DNA from: Metallococcus carri
Lineage (GTDB): Bacteria > Actinomycetota > Actinomycetes > Actinomycetales > Dermatophilaceae
Length of the DNA: 64,000 bases
Direction of reading: 5' to 3'
Assembly (NCBI RefSeq): GCF_011440275.1
Contig: NZ_JAAOIV010000002.1
Coordinates: 62,001-126,000 of the forward strand
The stretch's first letter is position 1. The number at the start of each line of letters is the position of its first letter. Shown in pieces: positions 61,366-64,000 of the stretch. Made by a program: the position numbers and the translations under genes. The notes under the pieces are model-generated. The model had not been told where the DNA came from and did no database searches. It saw only the letters and a program-made list of their open reading frames with translations.

Positions 61366-62447
61366 GACGCCGCCTCGCGAGCTTGAGCGAGGTCTCGGGC
61401 GACTTCCATGGCGGCTCGTCGCGCAGCACGGCTCGCACCGATGGTGCTCGCCGACGGGCCGTAACCGACCAGATGCACCCGTGGGTCACGTGCCGCGGTC
61501 GTGGCACCTTGCACGTTGCCGGGCACGCGCAGCAGCGGTATGCCGCCCTCCGGGCCGCGCAGCCCAAGCGGTCCCAGATGGTCCACCGCAGAACGGAATC
61601 CGGTGGCCCACAAGATCACGTCGGCCGCTTCGAAGCTGCCGTCGGCCCACCGGGCACCACCCGGCTCGAGATGGTCGAAGATCGGCCGCGGGTCGGCATA
61701 CGCCCCCAGAGCGGCGGCCTGTGACTCCTGCGCGCGCAGCATCAACCCGGTCGCCCCGACGACGCTGGTCGGCCGGAGCCCGGCGACCACGCGACGTTCG
61801 ACCTCAGTGACGGCCTGCAGGCCGGCCTCCGGGTCGAAGTCGCCGGTGCGCCACTGTGGCGGCCGGCGCGTCACCCAGACGACCTGCGCGATCGGGGCAA
61901 GCTCCCCGATGAACTGAACCGCCGACGCGCCTGCGCCGACGACCAGGATTCGCTTGTCGCGCAAGGCTTCTCGGCCGGGATAGGTCGAGGTGTGGAACTG
62001 CTCACCCGCGAACACGTCCATGCCGGGGTAAGTCGGCAGGTTCGGACGCGTCCAGGTGCCGGTGGCGTTGATCAGCGCCCGGGTGCGCCAGGCGCGACCG
62101 TTGCCGTGGACGATGAGCCACTCCCCCTCACTGGTGACGGCGTCGACGGTGACCGGCCGCTCCACCGGCAGTTGGTGGCGCCGCTCGTAGTCGGCGAAGT
62201 AGGCGGGCACGACCTCATTGGCTCGCGCTGACGAGCGGCCCGGTGCGGCCTCGCCCGGCAGGTCGGCCACGCCGTGCACATCGTTCATCGTCAGCGAGTC
62301 CCACCGATGCTGCCAGGCACCACCGGGTGACGAATTCGCGTCCAGCACAACGTGATTCACGCCGCGCTGGGTCAGGAAGTATGACGCCGCCAACCCACCT
62401 TGACCTGCGCCGATGACGACCGCGTCGACCGTGTTCACGGCATACAT
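61362..62447 (-). CDS. Flavin-containing monooxygenase-type FAD/NAD(P) protein
   Basis: The 361-residue flavoprotein has the FAD motif AVVIGAGQGGLAASYFL near the N-terminus, GGAWQHRWDSL, the NADPH motif VVGAGASAVQFIGELA in the middle, and ILWATGFRSAVDHLGPLGL near the end. It resembles the Czc-type/putative monooxygenases (TrkA-like oxidoreductases) of actinobacteria that hydroxylate or oxidise lipophilic substrates. ATG at 62447 (MYAVNTV) is a good start, and GTG at residue 5 an alternative. Confidence 0.87.
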   Translation of the reverse strand: MYAVNTVDAVVIGAGQGGLAASYFLTQRGVNHVVLDANSSPGGAWQHRWDSLTMNDVHGVADLPGEAAPGRSSARANEVVPAYFADYERRHQLPVERPVTVDAVTSEGEWLIVHGNGRAWRTRALINATGTWTRPNLPTYPGMDVFAGEQFHTSTYPGREALRDKRILVVGAGASAVQFIGELAPIAQVVWVTRRPPQWRTGDFDPEAGLQAVTEVERRVVAGLRPTSVVGATGLMLRAQESQAAALGAYADPRPIFDHLEPGGARWADGSFEAADVILWATGFRSAVDHLGPLGLRGPEGGIPLLRVPGNVQGATTAARDPRVHLVGYGPSASTIGASRAARRAAMEVARDLAQAREAAS

Positions 62448-62515
62448 AACGCGCGAGGCGTTCGCTCTATGCCGGCGTCCGGTGCTGCTGTGCGCACCGC
62501 GCGGGCTCGGCAGGA

Positions 62516-62914
62516 TCATTCAGGGCTCGCACCGACGACTCGGACAGCGGCGGCGTGCCCGCCCGAGTCGAGCTTGACGTCCCGCGTCCACAGCTCCGCA
62601 CCGAGAGCCTCGGCAAGGGCGAGGTAACTCGCGTCGTACGCGGTGTATCGATGGCGCAACCACCAGATGCGCTGTAGCAAGGGCTCAGTGGGATACCGAT
62701 CGATCGTGAAGGAGCGATAGGTGGTGAGGGCGTCCTCGGCCACCGCGGGGCCGACCTTCCCGGCAAGGCTGAGACCCCGGAGCGCCGAGACAACTTCGAC
62801 GTCGAGCAGGAATGGCGCGCACAGGTCCTCGTCACGCAGAGCTGCGAGGAGCGCAGCTTCGGGCGCTGCCCCGGCGAGCGCGTCCACCATCGCCGAGGCA
62901 TCGACCACGATCAA
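62516..62914 (-). CDS. vapC: Type II toxin, PIN-domain ribonuclease (VapC)
   Basis: A 132-residue VapC: MIVVDASAMVDALAGAAPEA (first Asp), LLDVEVVSALRGLSLAG (Glu), and YTAYDASYLALAEALGAELW with TRDVKLDSGG (two Asp) give the complete acidic quartet. It is coupled to the ribbon-helix-helix antitoxin gene by a 4-bp overlap. The target is probably a tRNA or rRNA loop, as for mycobacterial VapCs. Confidence 0.93.
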   Translation of the reverse strand: MIVVDASAMVDALAGAAPEAALLAALRDEDLCAPFLLDVEVVSALRGLSLAGKVGPAVAEDALTTYRSFTIDRYPTEPLLQRIWWLRHRYTAYDASYLALAEALGAELWTRDVKLDSGGHAAAVRVVGASPE

Positions 62915-63138
62915 CGACGGCCTTCCCGCACGGTTCGGACGACGTCGTCTCCGGTCGGCAGATCCCGGCGATCAAGTCGTTGCAGGCGTTCCACCAACTC
63001 GGCGTTGCTTGGGCTTGCGGCCAACCGGGTGAGAGCCGTCGCGACATATGCCGACAGAGATATGCCCTCAGCAGCCGCGCGCGCTTTGAGGCGCTTGGCC
63101 ACGTCTGGGTCCACGTCACGGATGTAGAGAGTTGCCAT
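62911..63138 (-). CDS. vapB: Type II antitoxin, ribbon-helix-helix (FitA/VapB type)
   Basis: The 75-residue antitoxin has an N-terminal beta strand and helices (MATLYIRDVDPDVAKRLKAR, AAAEGISLSAYVATALTRLA) and an acidic toxin-binding tail (DLPTGDDVVRTVREGR). ATG at 63138 is preferred over GTG at 63144 because TAGCAT ends 6 nt before it, which makes a leaderless message inside the operator palindrome. It neutralises the adjacent VapC. Confidence 0.9.
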   Translation of the reverse strand: MATLYIRDVDPDVAKRLKARAAAEGISLSAYVATALTRLAASPSNAELVERLQRLDRRDLPTGDDVVRTVREGRR

Positions 63139-63143
63139 TGCCA

Positions 63144-63166
63144 CATGCTAGCACTCTGCTAGCATG
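63144..63166. promoter_or_regulatory. Perfect palindromic operator of the VapBC operon
   Basis: CATGCTAGCA-CTC-TGCTAGCATG spans 63144-63166: 10-bp arms in exact inverted repeat around 3 bp. It overlaps the -10 TAGCAT of the leftward promoter, as expected for autorepression by the VapBC complex. Confidence 0.85.
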
Positions 63167-63181
63167 CGACCTTCGGAAAGT

Positions 63182-63285
63182 TGGTCGCTATAGCCGCCGG
63201 AAAGCCCTAATACGGGTGTTGGAACCCCGACAGGCGTAGTAGAGGAATCTGGTCGCTATAGCCGCCGGATTCCTTTACTACTGGT
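63182..63285. repeat. Two copies of a TGGTCGCTATAGCCGCCGGA element; one in a hairpin
   Basis: A 20-bp element is repeated at 63182-63201 and 63250-63269. The second copy is flanked by GAGGAATC and GATTCCT, giving with GTAGTA/TACTAC a stem of about 13 bp with one mismatch. In the first copy the flanks are direct repeats (GGAAAG), so it does not fold. The element contains the 8-bp palindrome GCTATAGC. It sits between the crcB gene end and the antitoxin operator and may act as a terminator for crcB. Confidence 0.65.
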
Positions 63286-63286
63286 G

Positions 63287-63745
63287 TCAGAGGGAGCTGA
63301 GGCCCAGCCCGAGGAAGGCGGCCGCGGCCGAGCCGACCAGCGACAGCACCGCGTACGCCACCGCCATCCGTGCGCCGGCTGCCGCCCTGGGTGCGCCGGC
63401 TGCCGTCGCCTGGGCACCGCTGGCTGGCGCCTGGGTGCCACCTGTTTCCGGCGAGGGGCGTCGGCCCGCCTCCCAGAGCCGGAAGGTCTCGACGCTCGCG
63501 GTGCTGAAGGTGGTGAACCCACCACAGAAGCCGGTGCCGAGTATCGCCTTGACCGTCGGGCTCGCACCCGGCATCTGATGCGTCAGAGCGCCGGTGAGCA
63601 GGCCGAGCAGGAAGGAGCCGATGACGTTGATCATCACGGTTCCCCACGGGATCGGGCCGCGGCGATGCCGGTTCACCAGCGAGTCGAAGACGAACCGCGC
63701 CACCGCGCCAAGCCCGCCACCGAGGGCCACAAGCACCGGGATCAC
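63287..63745 (-). CDS. crcB: Fluoride exporter CrcB (Fluc)
   Basis: A 152-residue small membrane protein of the Fluc family: ALGGGLGAVARFVFDSLVNR, GTVMINVIGSFLLGLLTGAL, TGFCGGFTTFSTASVETFRL, with the conserved Phe/Ser residues and the Na+-site glycine. A low-complexity Ala/Pro insert (TQAPASGAQATAAGAPRAAA) precedes the last helix, which is unusual. GTG at 63745 has GAGGGGC about 5 nt upstream. Paired Fluc subunits form a fluoride-specific channel; the second gene lies just upstream. Confidence 0.85.
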   Translation of the reverse strand: MIPVLVALGGGLGAVARFVFDSLVNRHRRGPIPWGTVMINVIGSFLLGLLTGALTHQMPGASPTVKAILGTGFCGGFTTFSTASVETFRLWEAGRRPSPETGGTQAPASGAQATAAGAPRAAAGARMAVAYAVLSLVGSAAAAFLGLGLSSL

Positions 63746-63782
63746 GCGAGCCCCTCGAATGACGAGGCGGTGAGCATCCTGG

Positions 63783-64000
63783 TCATGCCCGCTCCCCCAG
63801 CCGACGGGCGAACAGAGCGCCCGCCGCGGCGGCCAGCACACCCAGGCACACGGTCGCCACGGCATACCCGATGGCGGACGCGACCCCGAGCCCGGTGATC
63901 TCGACCGCGAACGTGCTGTAGGTCGTGAACCCGCCGAGCAGGCCGGTGCCGACCCCGAGGCGGATCCGACGACGTATGCCGACGTCGGGCCCCCGGCCGA
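63783..64000 (-). CDS. crcB: Second fluoride exporter CrcB, 3' part (cut by window edge)
   Basis: From the window edge the frame reads RIRLGVGTGLLGGFTTYSTF, then AVEITGLGVASAIGYAVATV and CLGVLAAAAGALFARRLGER, and stops at 63783-63785. The GGFTTYSTFAVE block is the Fluc core, so this is a second crcB, continuing past the window. It is in the same direction as the downstream copy; the heterodimeric arrangement of two crcB genes is known in actinobacteria. Between the two, a 14-codon ORF starts at 63786 and overlaps the next GTG. Confidence 0.88.
   Translation of the reverse strand, partial: GRGPDVGIRRRIRLGVGTGLLGGFTTYSTFAVEITGLGVASAIGYAVATVCLGVLAAAAGALFARRLGERA

Overview
The window is a high-GC chromosome segment (roughly 70% G+C by eye) from an actinomycete, most likely of the order Micrococcales near Dermacoccaceae/Intrasporangiaceae. 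The evidence is the actinobacterial gene order DUF881 - gcvH - garA-type FHA - ftsR-type MerR - bifunctional nuclease - MerR - gcvP, F420/LLM-type oxidoreductases, a SoxR with an actinobacterial-style target, and a 28-bp sequence at 53416-53443 that agrees with the actinobacterial dif consensus as I remember it at 26 of 28 positions. If that is right, the window spans the replication terminus. No rRNA, tRNA, CRISPR array or intact insertion sequence was seen. Many genes look leaderless: a TANNNT -10 box lies 6-7 nt before the start codon.

Layout. 1-7043: glycine cleavage and cell-division/regulator cluster, with a glycine riboswitch in front of gcvP, followed by a 51-bp tandem repeat array (7048-7290). 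7301-28413: core metabolism and repair genes (SDR-type protein, CPBP protease, acetyltransferases, alaA, sbcC/sbcD, a GCS2-family ligase, OsmC, aldo/keto reductase, YciO/Sua5, quinone oxidoreductase, glycolate-oxidase-like flavoprotein, acylphosphatase, RlmC-like methyltransferase, LysE exporter, gpsA, an atypical LuxR-type regulator). 28578-34481: LLM oxidoreductase, HAD and alpha/beta hydrolases, an XRE regulator whose start codon lies inside a 17-bp inverted repeat, and small enzymes. 34611-39237: an accessory-looking stretch with an intact Phd/VapC pair, a lipoprotein, a decayed VapC, a MazF-like remnant, a frameshifted proline-rich gene and a phosphotransferase. 39238-40554: a ClC chloride channel.

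40646-52302: one long leftward catabolic operon with overlapping genes, controlled by a divergent LysR gene (52427). It encodes homoprotocatechuate 2,3-dioxygenase (HpaD), HpaE-type and second aldehyde dehydrogenases, a DapA-type aldolase, an FAH hydrolase fused to an RraA-type aldolase domain, a thiamine-diphosphate enzyme, an amino-acid-type ABC importer and a metallo-beta-lactamase-fold hydrolase. The order suggests uptake of an aryl substrate, conversion of an arylpyruvate to an arylacetate, meta ring cleavage, then decarboxylation and aldol cleavage to central metabolites. No ring hydroxylase is encoded, so the incoming compound may already be a catechol.

53306-64000: dif with an adjacent perfect palindrome and a small AbrB-domain/membrane protein; a methyltransferase; a phosphotransferase remnant; soxR with a divergent MFS exporter and a textbook SoxR box in a 19-bp promoter spacer; a secreted I36-type protein; a pterin dehydratase-like/VOC fusion; a bile-acid-symporter-family protein; two toxin-antitoxin modules; a flavin monooxygenase; and two adjacent fluoride exporter (crcB) genes.
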